Of a stretch of DNA of 64,000 nucleotides, positions 31,826-43,870 are shown piece by piece. The stretch comes from Oikopleura dioica. Lineage: Eukaryota > Chordata > Appendicularia > Copelata > Oikopleuridae. The number at the start of each line of letters is the position of its first letter. The stretch's first letter is position 1. A model generated the notes under the pieces. That model did no database searches. It saw nothing but the letters and a program-made list of their open reading frames with translations, and was not told the origin of the DNA. The position numbers and the translations under genes are program-made. The stretch lies in NCBI GenBank assembly GCA_907165135.1, contig OU015570.1, forward strand, positions 1,488,001 to 1,552,000, in the 5' to 3' direction.

Positions 31826-32653
31826 TTAACAATCTTTTTCTAGGCGCCGATTATTGCGACCAGGGATGTCGGATTTCGAATCTCCCAGTTCGCACCGCAG
31901 AAACTCCTCGAAAAAAAATCGCAGTTCACACCACACTGCAGTCGAAAATTTTAGAAAATGTACATACCTGATCGCGACAGCAGAATCGATAAAACATTCC
32001 TTTGATTGCATGGAAGCTGCAAAAGGTAAGATTAATCTGAGCACCAAAAACCTTCGTCGTCGAAGAAATCCACCCTGACTCGAAGTCGATAAGTATGTTT
32101 TTCAAATTTTTCAGTCCACAAAGCCAAACAAGCCCATTGAGAAACAACGTGTAGTCATCGTCAGATTTTGATGGAAGCAAAGCCATGACTCTCACGGATC
32201 CAAATGTTTTGGTCTGTGAAGAGGAGTAAATTCCAGATTGCATAACCAACACAAGCTGGTATGATCGGCCTCCATTAAAATGCTTCTTCGCGACTTTGAC
32301 GATGTCAAAATTGCCATCGAATGCTTTGTGTTGGTTTCATTAAGGGGGTAGAACTAGGTTTTTCGAAAATAGCCGATTCTAGACCGGCGTTCAAAGCCAG
32401 GCGAGCTTAGATATTCAAATTCTCTCTTCAGCTGTAGATAGTGCAAACGTAGATCTAACAATATTTCTCTTAAAGAATTTAAAACCGTTCCCAGGCCCAC
32501 CGCCCTTTTCAAATTTTCAATGTCGATTGGCGCAATCCAGATCGGAAATTTAGAAAATGCTGGGTACTCAAACCCGCGCCCAGTGCACCTCCATCTTTGT
32601 TTGCCCACAGAATTCGCCATGAGAAGGGGATCGAAGCCGGAATTCGTTCCCAT
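31826..32653 (-). pseudogene. Mutator-like (MULE) transposase remnant
   Basis: The frame around 32300-31926 has the MULE core pattern: A-L-L-P-S-K-x3-D-Y-x2-F-L-N, then I-L-I-D-F-E (a catalytic-type acidic pair), then a C-x-F-H-A-I-K segment matching the usual C-x2-H. An upstream frame (32653-32354) has a W-R-C-T-G-R stretch, weakly like a FLYWCH-type zinc finger. A downstream piece to 31826 continues in another frame. Several frame breaks mark it as decayed. It may relate to the 9-bp-duplication element at 61839, but I have no sequence link. Confidence 0.5.
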
Positions 32654-32999
32654 TTGTTGGCGATAACGCTTGAAGTGATCTCAATTATGTTTAAGATACG
32701 ATTCTAATGCAAACTGCTGAATATAAATTACAGAAGTCAGACGAACATCTGATGGACGAGAACAAACTTTTGAATACAGACACTCACAAATATAAGTTCG
32801 AAGAATTGATCAACTACTTTAATTAAGTTATAACTAATGGTATTGAAGATCTTTCCGATAATTGATTTTGTAAAATCTTCTGCGCCTTTGAGTTTCCAAG
32901 AGAAATAACTTCATCTTAAAGCACAATCGGTTTATCACTCGAGAGAGTCTGACGAAGCTGTTGACTGCTCATTCTCAGCGGATCATGCATTAGTTTTTA

Positions 33000-33350
33000 T
33001 GCTTCCCATCTTTCGTAGTTGAAACGGATAACCGAGTAAGGAATGAAGCAATTATCGTCAGAGATTTCCAAGTTTTCGATTTTAACCTTATTATCATCTG
33101 GAAGATCGCGATTACCATATTCAATATTAGCGCGTGTCAAGTGCGTGCCTTTTGAAGTTCAGAAAAATCTAATTTTTGCTTATAGAAAACGACTGGTTGC
33201 TTACACTACAAGTCTGGCGATTCACGAGCGAAATACCAAGGTAAACTCATTTTTGAACATTCCTATGGCTTGCATAATGAATAGATTCTCCAAATTGAAA
33301 AAACCATCGCCATACGGATCGCGTTGCGTTTTAAAGCCAAAATGAATTTT
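33000..33350 (-). pseudogene. Coding-like fragments, unrecognised
   Basis: Minus-strand 33345-33230 and 33140-33006 read as protein-like segments; the second is rich in Asp/Asn and ends in a stop near 33004. They are separated by DNA with stops and no clear intron. They lie upstream of the MULE remnant on the same strand and may be its 5' end or another gene. Confidence 0.25.
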
Positions 33351-34172
33351 TCGACGACACAGACGACCTCTACTTTTACACTGTAAAATTTACAGTGACA
33401 CGGAAGATACCACTGTCCATTTCGTCCTTTTTCAATGAATCTTCGATTAAAGACGTACGAATGTGGTATTCATGAAGATGATGTGCTTCTTTAGTGTGCG
33501 ATCTTCCATTTGGGTCAGAATTTTTAACATGGTAATTTTAGGAAGACAAGGATGAGAAAAAAGGAAAGAAGAACAGCTCTCACACCACCATCCTATCCAT
33601 TTGGAACTCCATCCGGACGTTTGACCTTGGGCTTTTGAACAAGCTGGATTTGCTCAAATTATGTGGGTTTATGTGGGACACTTTTGCAAAGATGATTTTC
33701 CACTTTTGTGGACATTTTCCCTGGTGAAAAAATTTTAGAGGTAAAAAAAGCGAATTTTTTCAAAGATCTATTGTTTTTTCTAAGACAAAATAAGCAAGAA
33801 AATTGCGTTTCAAGGAAGAAATTTGCTATTTATACAAAGAAACTAATGGGACGGAAAAATTTTTAAGCCTCTGCGGTCGGACATTTTTTGGAGACTCTTG
33901 CCCATTTTTGTGGACATTTTTGATAAAATTTGGGACAAAAAATGTCCACAAAAGAGAAAAATAACTGTACAATGGTTCCGCTTTTCGTAGAATAGTTCTG
34001 CGTTTGGTTTTTTAAATTTTAAATCCAGGTTTGACTAACGTACTATGCCCATTTTCACCACTTTTGAGGCTTATTATCTCTTCAACCCTTTATAGTTTAA
34101 GAAAATTTAAACAGAAAAAATTTTTAATTACTATTATCTAAAAGATATTAAAAATTGAATGCATACAATATG
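33351..34172. other. Non-coding; repeat with TTTTGTGGACATTTT words
   Basis: 33670-33970 contains direct and inverted copies of TTTTGTGGACATTTT, ending in GGGACAAAAAATGTCCACA. A relative lies at about 52415-52520 (AAAAAATGTCCAGAAAT). Likely a decayed MITE. Confidence 0.4.
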
Positions 34173-34174
34173 TA

Positions 34175-34940
34175 CCGTGGTTTTCCATTTTAAGAGCGCC
34201 CAATTTAAGAGCGTTTTCGCCAACATTTTGCAAATTATGTTATCTGCGAAAATTCAAATTTAAGAGCGTTTTTGAAGATTTTTATGCAATCAAAAAATTT
34301 TTAGACTCAAATAAATCATAAACTAAAACGTGTAATCTCTGACTGCTTTTCCGGTCATTTTAAAGTCAATGGTTTGGTAGTGTCGGCTCCTTCTGTCATT
34401 TGAACTTGAGGTTCTTCTCCAATCTCCATCGCCGACCGACCATCAGGGTCGGAGCTCTTTTGCTTTTAATCTGATTCCTAGATATTTAATTTACCTATTC
34501 CTACAAAGGCTAGAAAATGTACCCTGAGGCATGTCTTCCCCATCATTTTCCTTCGGATTATCTATTAGATCTCCATGACAGTCTTTCTCCCATCCTTTCT
34601 TTTTGAGCCTTCACCAGAATCTGCGCATATTTTTTCTTCTAAGCCAAAGACATGTGTTTTTCTTTTCTTCTCCAGGCATTTTCGTTGTTTAAATTTTGAA
34701 GAATGAAAGAGATCAGATTAAGAAAAAGCGCTCGAGCAAAATCCTGAAAAAATCACTCACGTTCTCATCTTGATATACAATTACTTTTGCTTCTAGATCT
34801 TTTCTGTTTCATACTTTCGAAATTCCCTGAAAAATGAAAATAACCACTGTCATCCTATATCGATAGAAAAATTTCCAATTTAAGAGCGTTTTAGGCAAAC
34901 CCTGTCATCTAAAAAACGCTCTTAAAATGGAAAACCACGG
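34175..34940. mobile_element. Full MITE, CCGTGGTTTTCC family, 766 bp
   Basis: Flanked by TA (34173-34174, 34941-34942). Ends are CCGTGGTTTTCCATTTTAAG and its complement. Subterminal AAGAGCG words repeat on both sides. TA duplications point to the Tc1/mariner superfamily. Partial copies: 28475-28585 and 47896-48088. Confidence 0.7.
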
Positions 34941-34942
34941 TA

Positions 34943-35984
34943 TTTCGGGTAGCTGATTTTTGTGCACGTACCCTAACAATTCAGTGTCTCCTTATTTTTA
35001 TCTAATTGCGAGTATGATAATTCAAAATATGAATCCCTTGTCAATATGATTTGTTGGGGAACCATTATGCCAGCCTCCAATAACAAGTAAAATATCTTTT
35101 GGAAATCTTCTGTCACTAACCAGAGTTGAAAATGTGGTTAGGAATTAACGAAGTAATGCAGAAAATTACTATATTTAACCAGATCAGGTGGTAGTTATGG
35201 TAGTATGTAGTAGTCATAGTTGAAAATATACCGAAAAACCGCGGGCGCTTAGATTTTCTGATAACGCGTGCAGATGCATGCGGGCACTTGCAAATCTCTA
35301 AAGATAATATTTTTAAGTCTTTTTCGAAAAAATTTTTGTAAGTATAGCATATTTTCGGGTAGCCACTGAGTATGGTCCGTATTATCCAAAAAAAATTTAT
35401 TAAGAAAAAAATTTGTTCTAAAATAATCAACTGTGTAGAACCGACAATAAGACAGTAATTCGCGCTTTTAATTCAATAAATCATCGAAAAACAGACAAAA
35501 CTCAACTTGAGCCCTAAAGAGCGACTAAAAGGTGCGGAAACGCAGCACTCACTTTTGCTACTTCTAGAAGAAAGAAGTTGAAAAAGTGCGGCTAGAGGTG
35601 CGGCAACCCAGCACTCATAAAGGGTGCGGAAACTCCTCACACCACTGTACCTCTTTTACTTAATAATAAAGTCAACAGTAAAACCCGAAAATCTGCCGGT
35701 TTTCGATACAAATTCCCGAAAAAAGCGGCCAAATTTTGGCTTTTTTGCCGGGTAACCAAGTTTCCTCTTCAAAAAGCGAAGCTTCGAAATTTTCGAAGAT
35801 CGGAATGATTTTCATATTTTTGATGAATTTGTTTGAGTGATTTTTAATGATAAAAACACTTGAAAAAAGCTTGAAAAACCCTAAAAATGATCAGAAATAG
35901 CATAATTTTGGCCCAATTCTGACGAAAAATTTTTTCGCTTGTTAGCGAAGTCACGCCGAGCCGCGCCAATTTCTTCTTTACACA
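34943..35984. other. Non-coding; partial CAGTAAAACCC repeat
   Basis: No gene seen. 35676-35930 matches the left half of the MITE at 36970 (CAGTAAAACCCGAAAAT, AAAAAGCGGCCAAATTTTGG). Confidence 0.4.
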
Positions 35985-36175
35985 GCTCTCGAGTATGTAG
36001 CTGCCCATAGCTCCATCACCTTCGAGTACAAAACCGGCAACAGCTTCACCACCTGCGTCTACGAAGCTGGCCGTAGCTACACCACTTTCGAATACAGAGC
36101 TGCCCACAACTCCACTATCTTCGACTCCACCGCTTACGAGTACAACGTTGGCCACATCTCCGCCGCTAGTGTCAA
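35985..36175. repeat. Imperfect minisatellite, ~33-36 bp unit, open on both strands
   Basis: Degenerate units built around GAGCTGCCCACAACTCCAC and TTCGAATACA words repeat about five times. Both strands stay open, giving a Gly/Val/Ala-rich frame on minus and a Tyr/Thr/Ser-rich frame on plus. I do not see evidence for either being a gene. Confidence 0.45.
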
Positions 36176-36548
36176 CTGTGCCGACAGTCACATTAGTTAG
36201 CTAACTTCTCGGGCTGAAACTGGCTCGAATACGATCTCTCACTCGTCTCTTCCGTTATCGACACCGATCAAGTTTTGGTAACCTTTAGCGCTCTAGAAAA
36301 ATGGCCATGAACGTGATTCCAATCAAAGGCTTGGCTGTTGCCCAGCTTAAAAATTTCTGCCGCCGTATGGGACTATCGACGAAAATGGAATTTTTAAGCG
36401 AAGCCCACATTCCAAGTTTTATTCCGCATTTGTAGTCGCGGATAAATTTCTCAAGCGCTCTTTCGTGAAGATTCGCTATTCTTTGAACAACAGGACAGAC
36501 AAGTTTACGCGGTTGCTAAGCTAGTGGCAGATGGCTGGTATAGTGGTG

Positions 36549-36720
36549 TTTATCAATGCACATTTGCTCCGCGCTGCGCGCCACTCACATTCACTGTCCG
36601 CGAAGTTCACACATAAACACACTAAACTCAACTACCAAAAAGAATTATTTTACTCTTTTGTATCCTGCAGCAGGATTCCTGCTCCGGAATACAAATAAAC
36701 CAGTGTCAACAAACCCAATT
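36549..36720 (+). repeat. LTR fragment with poly(A) signal and primer-site-like end
   Basis: Matches 48568-48863 in CTCCGCGCTGCGCGCCA, CACTGTCCGCGAAG, CAACTACCAA and GAATACAAATAAACCAGT words. AATAAA is present. TTTTGGTGACTAAAG, a primer-site-like sequence, follows at about 36753, then a leader and a short gag-like segment near 37362 like the one at 25665. Confidence 0.5.
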
Positions 36721-36969
36721 TATGTACTTTGATAAACACGTACATATTTTGGTGACTAAAGAAAACGGAACGCCTTCAACGTAACCAAGCTAGAACCAGA
36801 AAAAGAACCAGAAGAAAGAATCAGAAAAAAATAAAAAAGATTTTATCCTGACCTTCTGCAGGCCGCCGCTTCCAAGAACAGACTCACGTAAGTACAGGTT
36901 ACTCAATAGGCTAAATTTTTGATATCATGGAGGAACTTTATAACTTTAGAACTTTATTATAAATTGGTA

Positions 36970-37358
36970 CAGTAAAAACCCGAAAATTGGCCGGTTTGCA
37001 GATACAAATTCCCGAAAAAAGCGGCCAAATTTTGGTTTTTTGCCGAATAGCCATGTCTCCCCTTCAAAAGCGAAGTTTCGAAATTTTCGAAAATCGGCAT
37101 AATTTTCAAATTTTTAATGATTTTTAGTCAATTTTTTTGTCTGAAGGCATTTTTATTAAAATTTAGTCATTTTTAATGATTAAAACACTTTAAAAAAGCT
37201 AAATATGATCAAAAATAGCATCATTTTGGGCCAATTCTGATGGAAGATTTTTTATTTTTGAAAAAGCGGTCAAATTTAAGGTTGATTACAAATTCCAAAA
37301 AGGCGGATTTAGACAAAAAGCGGCCAAATTTTGGGTGGGCAATTTTGGGTTTTCACTG
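36970..37358. mobile_element. Tc1/mariner-type MITE, 389 bp
   Basis: TA flanks (36968-36969, 37359-37360). Ends CAGTAAAAACCC and GGGTTTTCACTG. Repeated AAAAAGCGGCCAAATTT words inside. It interrupts the leader/gag remnant, since gag-like coding resumes right after it at 37362. Confidence 0.65.
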
Positions 37359-37434
37359 TAGTTGATCTGACAGCTAAAGAGCTTATGCTTATTTATGACA
37401 AGCACCCGGATAAAAATACCCGCTCCCTACCCGC

Positions 37435-39488
37435 TCGTCAGATCATTTGACAAGTCTAACGAGTTTGACGAATTCAGTGTTGTTATTTTGAATTCAGTGT
37501 TGTTATTTTGATGCTGATATTGATAATTTTTCTAAAAAAAAGAGATCAATGTTATGTCCAGGAAAGATATATTCAGCAGGCTCATTAAAGTAGATCTTGA
37601 AGACATTTCTTCGAATTTCGATTTTCTATACTATTGTTTAGTATACATAGTATACATAGTGTACATAGGTATCGGCAATTTTTCGGTCAAAGTAACAACA
37701 AAAATCATTGAATAATCATCAAGTATGTTTTACAAATAAAGCTTTTCTCTGAACGTCTTTCATTCAATGAAATTCATTGATTAACCCTATGCGTGACGCG
37801 GGTGCACTTAGTGCACCCGCTCAAGGTTCTTTGTCCATTTCTCTATCAATTTTCGCCTGAATTCAAAAATTTAAAAGAATAAGAATCACCGTCAAGAAAC
37901 ACGTCCAACCTGCATCGTAACATTTTGAAAAAATCTTCTCTAGTAAGCTCAAAACGTAAAAATGTCGTAATTTTGCTATTTTTCGTCTCGAGAACAGCTA
38001 TTTTGATGCAAGTTACGTAACTTTGAGCCCCTTTCGCCGCCGAAGAAGGGGGTATCCCGGTTTCGGAGACAATAACAACAGCGAATTTGGGCTGGTTTTC
38101 TTCGAAAATGGCAAAAAGAGCGAAAAAATGTTCTAGATGGGCCGGGTGCACTGAATGCACCCGCGTCACGCATAGGGGTAGTTCTGATCGTCACGCAAAG
38201 GGTTAAGCGCGGGTGAAGTGGTAGAAAACTCCGATTGTTTATTGAACTCAGGGAAAGATTTCTAGAATCAATATATATCAAAACAAGTCTGACGAGTTTG
38301 ACGAATTCTTTTTTTTAAATAATTTTTGACCCTTTGTTTGACGAAATTGACGAGTCTGACGAGTCTGACGAGTTTGACGAATAAAGGTCGCCCGGGGCTG
38401 CTGATTCCGGGTCCTCTCAGCCCCTATTTTTCGACTGCGGGATGTCTTGTGTTTTATCTAGAGTTCGTAAAGAGTGATACTTTTTAATTCTCTTTTTTGG
38501 TACCGATGATTTCAATGCATTGTGCTAGCCTAAAAGTCCTCACCTCTTTCTTACTTTTGCTTCAGAGCACACTCAATTAAAGTAATGATAAATGGGGATG
38601 TTTTGTCTGAGTGGTGGTGTTATTACGTAATAATATGAAAGATGTCATAAAAATTAAACTTGAATATAAAAAAAATTAAAAAAACTTAATAAACAATAAA
38701 TTGAATAAATAAGAAATTATTCTTAATTCTTAAGAATCTGCGCAAAAAATCTAAAGCTTGTCGAAGGTAGAAATTCTAAAACCTTAGATAAAATTTCAAA
38801 ATAACTTGAGCCTGAATGGGTAAGAATGATGCTGTAGCGGGACTCGAACTCACGCCGCCCGCGTCGAACCCCTTCCCTGGCTTTTAAATTTTAATGGGCT
38901 TGACTAAGGCTGGGATTAGAAGATAGGATAGAGATGATCAGTCTCAGTTCTGTCCCCAACCCCACCCACACCCATCTTTTAATTAACTTCAGTTTATTCT
39001 TCCCGAATGAAAATTATGGTTTTTGAAATACTAATTATTTTTTTCTTTTACAAAGTGTTCTTCCATCAAGTTGGTCCTCCGGGGTCCTCCAAGATGTCAA
39101 ATGATAAAAATAAAGGAAAAATTTATGTTTCCTTGCAGCAAAAATATAGTTTGTGAAAATGATTCCCCAAGAAGACAATGTCTTCTTCTATCAAAATCTT
39201 CCACCAGGTGTGGTCCTCCGAGTTCTACCGAAGTTGCACGTGATTTTTTCTCGAAACGATTTTGTTTACGTGACCAGAACTCAGTTAATCGAAGAATTCC
39301 TCGGAAAAGATAATTCTTCTTTCATTTTTAAATTCTTCCAGTAAGAGGGGTCCTCCAGGCAAAAAAGAAGGAGAAAATTGCTCGCTTGGTGTCGCTAATT
39401 CGGGCTTTAGTTTTCGGGGCAATCATCAAAAATCATCTCTTGAAATTCACTGTCATCCGAAAATCGGCCCTAAAATGGGTTTTCACTG
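37435..39488. repeat. Composite dispersed repeat R1, copy A
   Basis: Contains arrays of GACGAGTCTGACGAGTTTGA (37440-37500, 38283-38380), a GGGGCTGCTGATTCCGGGTC block near 38395, the dispersed repeat at 38875-39370 and a GGGTTTTCACTG end at 39488 next to TA. The same material returns inverted at 54773-63180 (copy B) and in part at 49630-51500 (copy C). A GGGACTCGAACTC tRNA-like 3' fragment lies at 38835-38860. Confidence 0.65.
37785..38202. mobile_element. piggyBac-type MITE, 418 bp, inside R1 copy A
   Basis: TTAA at 37781-37784 and 38203-38206. Ends start CCCTATGCGTGACG and finish CGTCACGCAAAGGG, and inner GCGGGTGCACTTAGTGCACC palindromes are present. An equivalent copy sits at 61119-61539, whereas R1 copy C has an intact unfilled TTAA at the same place (51363-51370 region). 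Confidence 0.75.
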
Positions 39489-39521
39489 TATGTGTTTTGA
39501 TGTGAATAGATACGCCAATCT

Positions 39522-40145
39522 TTAAATTCTTCTCCAAAATATTGAGTTTCGTTCAATGACCACCAGTTCGGCCGATTTGATGAGCATGTTGCAAGGTTGA
39601 ATATTTGATGGAGTTAAATTTGCCTGAGTGATTGAACCTCTTGAGCGTTTTTGTAGCGTGAGACACGGCGTTGTCGGTTCTTGGACATTTGATTTCATCA
39701 GTTTTTGATTCCTTGCGAGCATCCTTATGATAAAAAGAGCATTGAGCTTTACTCTGTGAGCGTTGTTTTCGAAAACATATGGAACTTCAGGGCTTTATCA
39801 GTGAGAACCACATGTGACCATGGATCATTTGAGAGCAGAATTTTGGATCGAAGGAACGTTGCAAGGCTAAGGAGGGAGCACCTTCTCCTTATTATTTTTC
39901 TTTTTGTTTTCTAGGTCTTAATCGGGTTGTCCAAGTTTCTTCTTCAAAAGATTTTCTTTGTCGATCGGATCATCTGAGAAATCGTTTTTGAGAGCGGCTG
40001 ATTTTCGATCGTTGTCAGCGTCGGGATCACTTTCAATATATTCCGGTGTGATTATTTCCGCTTTTATTGTTTCTTCGTTGAACGACCAAAGACGTCTAAT
40101 ATGTATCGGAGATGACGGCGATATGTGCGATGTGAATTTGGGCAC
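39522..40145 (-). pseudogene. 3' part of decayed gypsy element (pol tail and beyond)
   Basis: 40145-39918 encodes an acidic/basic C-terminal tail that follows, after frame breaks, an L-x-I-N-W-D-G-P-F-Y-V-K pattern near 40190. That pattern is typical of the integrase C-terminal end. A further open stretch, 39722-39522, has unknown identity and may be env-like. All on the same strand as the integrase at 41129-41935. Confidence 0.4.
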
Positions 40146-40462
40146 ATAAGGATGTAGGAATCTTTTGAAATTCTATTTTTGACGTAGAACGGGCCGTCCC
40201 AGTTGATTCCTAGTTTACCACTTGTAAGATCAGGTTTATTAGTAAGGACTTATTATATCGATCCATATGAAATTTGAGGAGAGCCGGATGGAGATCTTTC
40301 AGGTATTCGTTGAGAGCCTTTACAAATGGCTCTTTTTGTCCATTTACAGAGTCGATTTTGAAGGGAACATGGAATGATCTGCCCTAAACACATTTGGAGA
40401 AAGTGAATCCAGTGATTCTCGTGTAAGGTTGTTCATATAGTAGCAGGATTCTGGCCATTTAA

Positions 40463-41222
40463 GGGTAATCCTATACATCGGCGCGGCGCTGCTCGCTCGA
40501 TCCGCGCCCCGCCAGAACCTATTTTTCACTAGGCCATAAAATTCGAGCGGAGTGAGATTTTTTCAAAATTCAAAAAGATTCGTAATCCTTGAACTCTCTT
40601 CTATTGCTCAAGCTAAAATGAAAAAAATCGGGAACGAGGAACTATCTGAAAACCGCCGGTTTCCTTCAAAAGACATTTCCCGCCACATTTCTCATTCAAA
40701 TTTCACGAAAATCGCATGGTCTTGTAGAGAATCGTCTGTTCTACAATTCCTCTGATTTAGATTTTCCTTTAACGTTCTCAAAAATTCTCGATGATAGTTT
40801 GAAGAGAGTGCTATTCTTCTCTGCCGGAGCGCGCCGTGAGAAATATGAAGAAGAGAGGCGCGAGGAAGCATAGCGCTGTTTTAAAATGACCATATAAAAT
40901 TATTGAGAGCGCAAAAAGAAAATCTAAATCAGAGGAATTGTAGAGCAGACGATTCTCTACAAGACCATGCGATTTTCGTGAAATTTGAATGAGAAATGTG
41001 GCGGGAAATGTCTTTTGAAGGAAACCGGCGGTTTTCAGATAGTTCCTCGTTCCCGATTTTTTTCATTTTAGCTTGAGCAATAGAAGAGAGTTCAAGGATT
41101 ACGAATCTTTTTGAATTTTGAAAAAATCTCACTCCGTTCGAATTTTATGGCCTAGTGAAAAAATAGGTTCTGGCGGAGCGCGGATCGAGCGAGCAGCGCC
41201 GCGCCGATGTATAGGATTACCC
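40463..41222. mobile_element. TTAA-flanked foldback element, 760 bp, copy 2
   Basis: TTAA at 40459-40462 and 41223-41226; ends GGGTAAT and ATTACCC. Arms are nearly perfect mirror images: the 67-codon frames read from 40552 (plus) and 41132 (minus) differ at one residue. It sits inside the integrase frame of a gypsy element, which continues in phase across the TTAA. Same family as 5573-6333. Confidence 0.85.
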
Positions 41223-41935
41223 TTAAGGGACCAGTTTCTGTTGTTTCCTCCGAGTGTTTTGATGAATTTTGTGATGTCGCGATGTGATCGTTCCACCTTT
41301 TCATTTGAGCATGATCGGTAGGCAGTAGTGGTGATCTGTCTGATTTCGAATCGTTCCATTATCTCGCGGCAAAGAGGTCCGAATTCTCTCCCATTGTCAC
41401 TCACGATAATACCGTTGATTCCGTGTCGCAGAATGAGCTTGAGTAAGCCTCGAGCGACTGCGCTGTCGGTTTTGTTTGGGAGAGGTTCTCCGTCGAGATA
41501 AGAAGTAAGTTCGTCGATACATGTAAGCAGGTATCTTTTGTTGTTTGTATCAGGTCTGCCGTAGTCTACCAAATCAATGTGGCATTTCGTAAATGGAACT
41601 GATTCGACTAATCTATTCGGGATCATGCTTGGTCTAAGCTGTTTTTGTGGCTTGATTCTAAGGCATGTTGCGCAGCTTGTTGTGATTGAGCGAATGCGAT
41701 CTTGAACTTTGTGGATATAAAATCGTTTACAAAGGTTCAGTAGAGCTTTGCAACCACAATGGGCCATTAGAACGTGAAGATACTGTAGGAACTCATTAGA
41801 TAGTGACGACGGTAGAACGAGTCTTTCATTAGCGAAGAGAACATCGTTTTTCAGCTTGAATTTGCTGGGTTTGATTTCTCGGATCTTCATAATGAGATTG
41901 TTCGTAAGAGAGCACTGTTTTTGGAGAGAAGCCAT
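41129..41935 (-). pseudogene. Gypsy integrase, broken by foldback insertion
   Basis: The frame holds an HHCC-like zinc site (H near the N-terminal part, then C-x2-C) and a D,D,E core: H-I-D-L-V-D-Y, V-S-D-N-G-R-E-F and a C-S-N-E-K-V-E-R segment. The frame is cut at the TTAA at 41223 and resumes at 40458, ending in a stop near 40344. Upstream, RNase H coding joins it through frame breaks. Confidence 0.75.
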
Positions 41936-41939
41936 TTCT

Positions 41940-42769
41940 TGATAATTGAAGCGTCGATTTTTGAATGAGAAACAGATTTTTGAATCATCGGTTTTTAGGA
42001 GCAGCTGTTTCGAGCATTGAAGAGTGTGAAAGAGGGATTCTGCTTAGAGCATCAGCAGTTGTCATGATCGGATCGTGACCATTATGATGAACAATTTTAA
42101 AGTTGAAGTTTTGGAGATAGTGTTGGATCGTTGCAAGTCGGTGGTCGAGTGCTTTTCTCGAGTGTTTTTGTAGAGATAGAGAAGTGATTAATGATCAGTG
42201 ACAGCGGTGAATTCGACCCCGAGGAGATAGTAATCGAAGTAACGCATACTTTCCATAAGAGCGATAAGTTCCTTTTCACGCATTGATCTTCGTGAATCGG
42301 TTTTATTAAATGGTCTTGAAAAGTAACCAAGAGCTGTCAGATTCGTTCCATCTTGACATTGGTAAAGACATGCACCCATTGCGTGTCCAGATTCGTCGGA
42401 TACCAAGGTAAGAGGCGCATTTTCCATGAAATGTCCGAGAGATGGTCGTTCCAAAAGTTTTTCTTTTATCTTTTCAAATGCATCTTGGTGTTCTTGTTGC
42501 CAGAAAAAATTGACTTTTGAGCTCGTGAGTTTATATAATGGACTCAAAATTAGTGATGCGTTCTTGACGTATTTCGCGTTGTAATTGATCATTCCAAGTG
42601 CTCGTTTTAGGGATTGACGATCAGTTGGCGGCTTAAGGTCCTTGATACACTTGATGTGCTTGTCGGTGATTGTAATTCCGTCTTTGGTGATTCGATGACC
42701 AAGAAATTCGGTTGTCGATTTGCAAAGATTCACCTTTGGACCGTGATAGCCCTCATATTCTGAGAGCAT
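41940..42769 (-). pseudogene. Gypsy RT connection and RNase H remnant
   Basis: From 42769 the frame shows the end of RT (F-L-G-H-R-I-T), the connection region and RNase H with a V-S-D-E-S-G-H-A-M-G motif and a K-E-L-I-A-L segment, then stops at 42188. Another frame continues with H-H-N-G-H-D-P-x-x-x-A-D-A-L-S-R near 42075, the usual RNase H end. The RT palm upstream of 42769 is missing. Different family from the plus-strand element beginning near 43 kb. Confidence 0.7.
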
Positions 42770-42799
42770 GCATGTGGCATGCTCGATTAGGATTAGCTA

Positions 42800-43870
42800 G
42801 CCCCGACCAAAGTACCAAAACATAATTTACGTCGTAAAGGATTAAAATGTAATCCCCTCCGTGGGCTCTGCATATAAACCGAGCACCACCACTGAGTTGC
42901 TCAGTCGTCGAATACATACTCCACAAAATTACCCTGCATTTTTATTGTCAAGAAGTCTATCCAGCATCTGCAAGCAGGGACATCAGCACTCATCAGAGAA
43001 CTAAGAAGCCCAAGAGATACACAGAGATTAGTATGATGTTTATTGTTGACTGAAGTACTCTTATATACTTCTTTAAAAACAGATTTAATTTACAAAATTT
43101 ACTTCTCTTGTGTTATAAAGAACACTGCCTAAGAAGTTTCAAATAACGGACCCCGAACTCCTCGACGACTCCGGTAAGTTTACCTCTCTGAAAAAAATCT
43201 TATCGTAAAAAAGTTAATACTATAAATCTATCATCAACTTCTGGTGCCCTAACCCTTAAAAATCAAGATTTGAATCAAATCTTTAAGTACCCTGAATTCT
43301 CGACCCCCATAGTAGCGAGTGACGTCGCGAAAAACCTTAGTTAGAAAATATTTTTCCTGTCATATAAATCCTGTCAATTTCGACCAAAGGTGTACAAAAC
43401 CAAGGTCTACGCTACAAAGGAGAAGTACATTAGGTACATTGTTGTGATTCTTAAAAGTCCCCACGGTTACTGTAGTTGAGTTATTCTAATCGCAGCAACT
43501 CTTAAAAAATCGCAAAATAAGGCTCTTTCAGCGGCAAAAGTCGCGCTAGAGACATAAGGGTAGAGCGGGCAGCAGCAGGGCATACGCTGACGAATCAGCG
43601 AGCGCGGAGCTTGAAGTGGTGGCGCACTTCAACGCGCAGCAAAACCGGTTTTCAGTTCTTACAAACAAGAAGAAAACGTTTTAGTAAGCACTTCTCAGAA
43701 AAGCACGTCGGTCTTAAGATTGGTAGTTTATTTTAGAAAGAGCGGATTACTTCGAGTGAAATCCATACTTTAAAACAAGTCATTCAGGAGAAAAGCACTT
43801 TCCAAAACGATGTTATCAACGAATTAGGGAATTAGGGAAATTAGGAAATTGGGAATTTTCAATCAAAATA
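42800..43870 (+). other. Candidate LTR/leader of the plus-strand gypsy element
   Basis: A promoter-like block GCATATAAACCGAGCACC near 42871 precedes CAGTCGTCGAATACA. Further on come CTTCTGGTGCCCTAACCC near 43238, a possible primer site, and a leader of about 620 nt to the gag ATG. No matching 3' LTR is found, so the LTR limits are unknown. Confidence 0.35.

Noticed and set aside
35844-36191. 115-codon Gly/Val-rich ORF
   Set aside because: A minisatellite open on both strands; no start context or motif favours it.
37362-37440. HPDK in a short gag-like fragment
   Set aside because: Lacks surrounding J-domain helices and lies in a loop-like polar context; chance occurrence.
38835-38870. tRNA 3' half (also 60395-60425) in R1
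   Set aside because: Only a T-arm-like and acceptor-like 3' end is present; no 5' half, so not a tRNA gene. May be a relic of a tRNA-derived repeat.
40552-41132. Two similar 67-codon ORFs
   Set aside because: They are the two arms of one palindrome read in opposite directions, not a duplicated gene.
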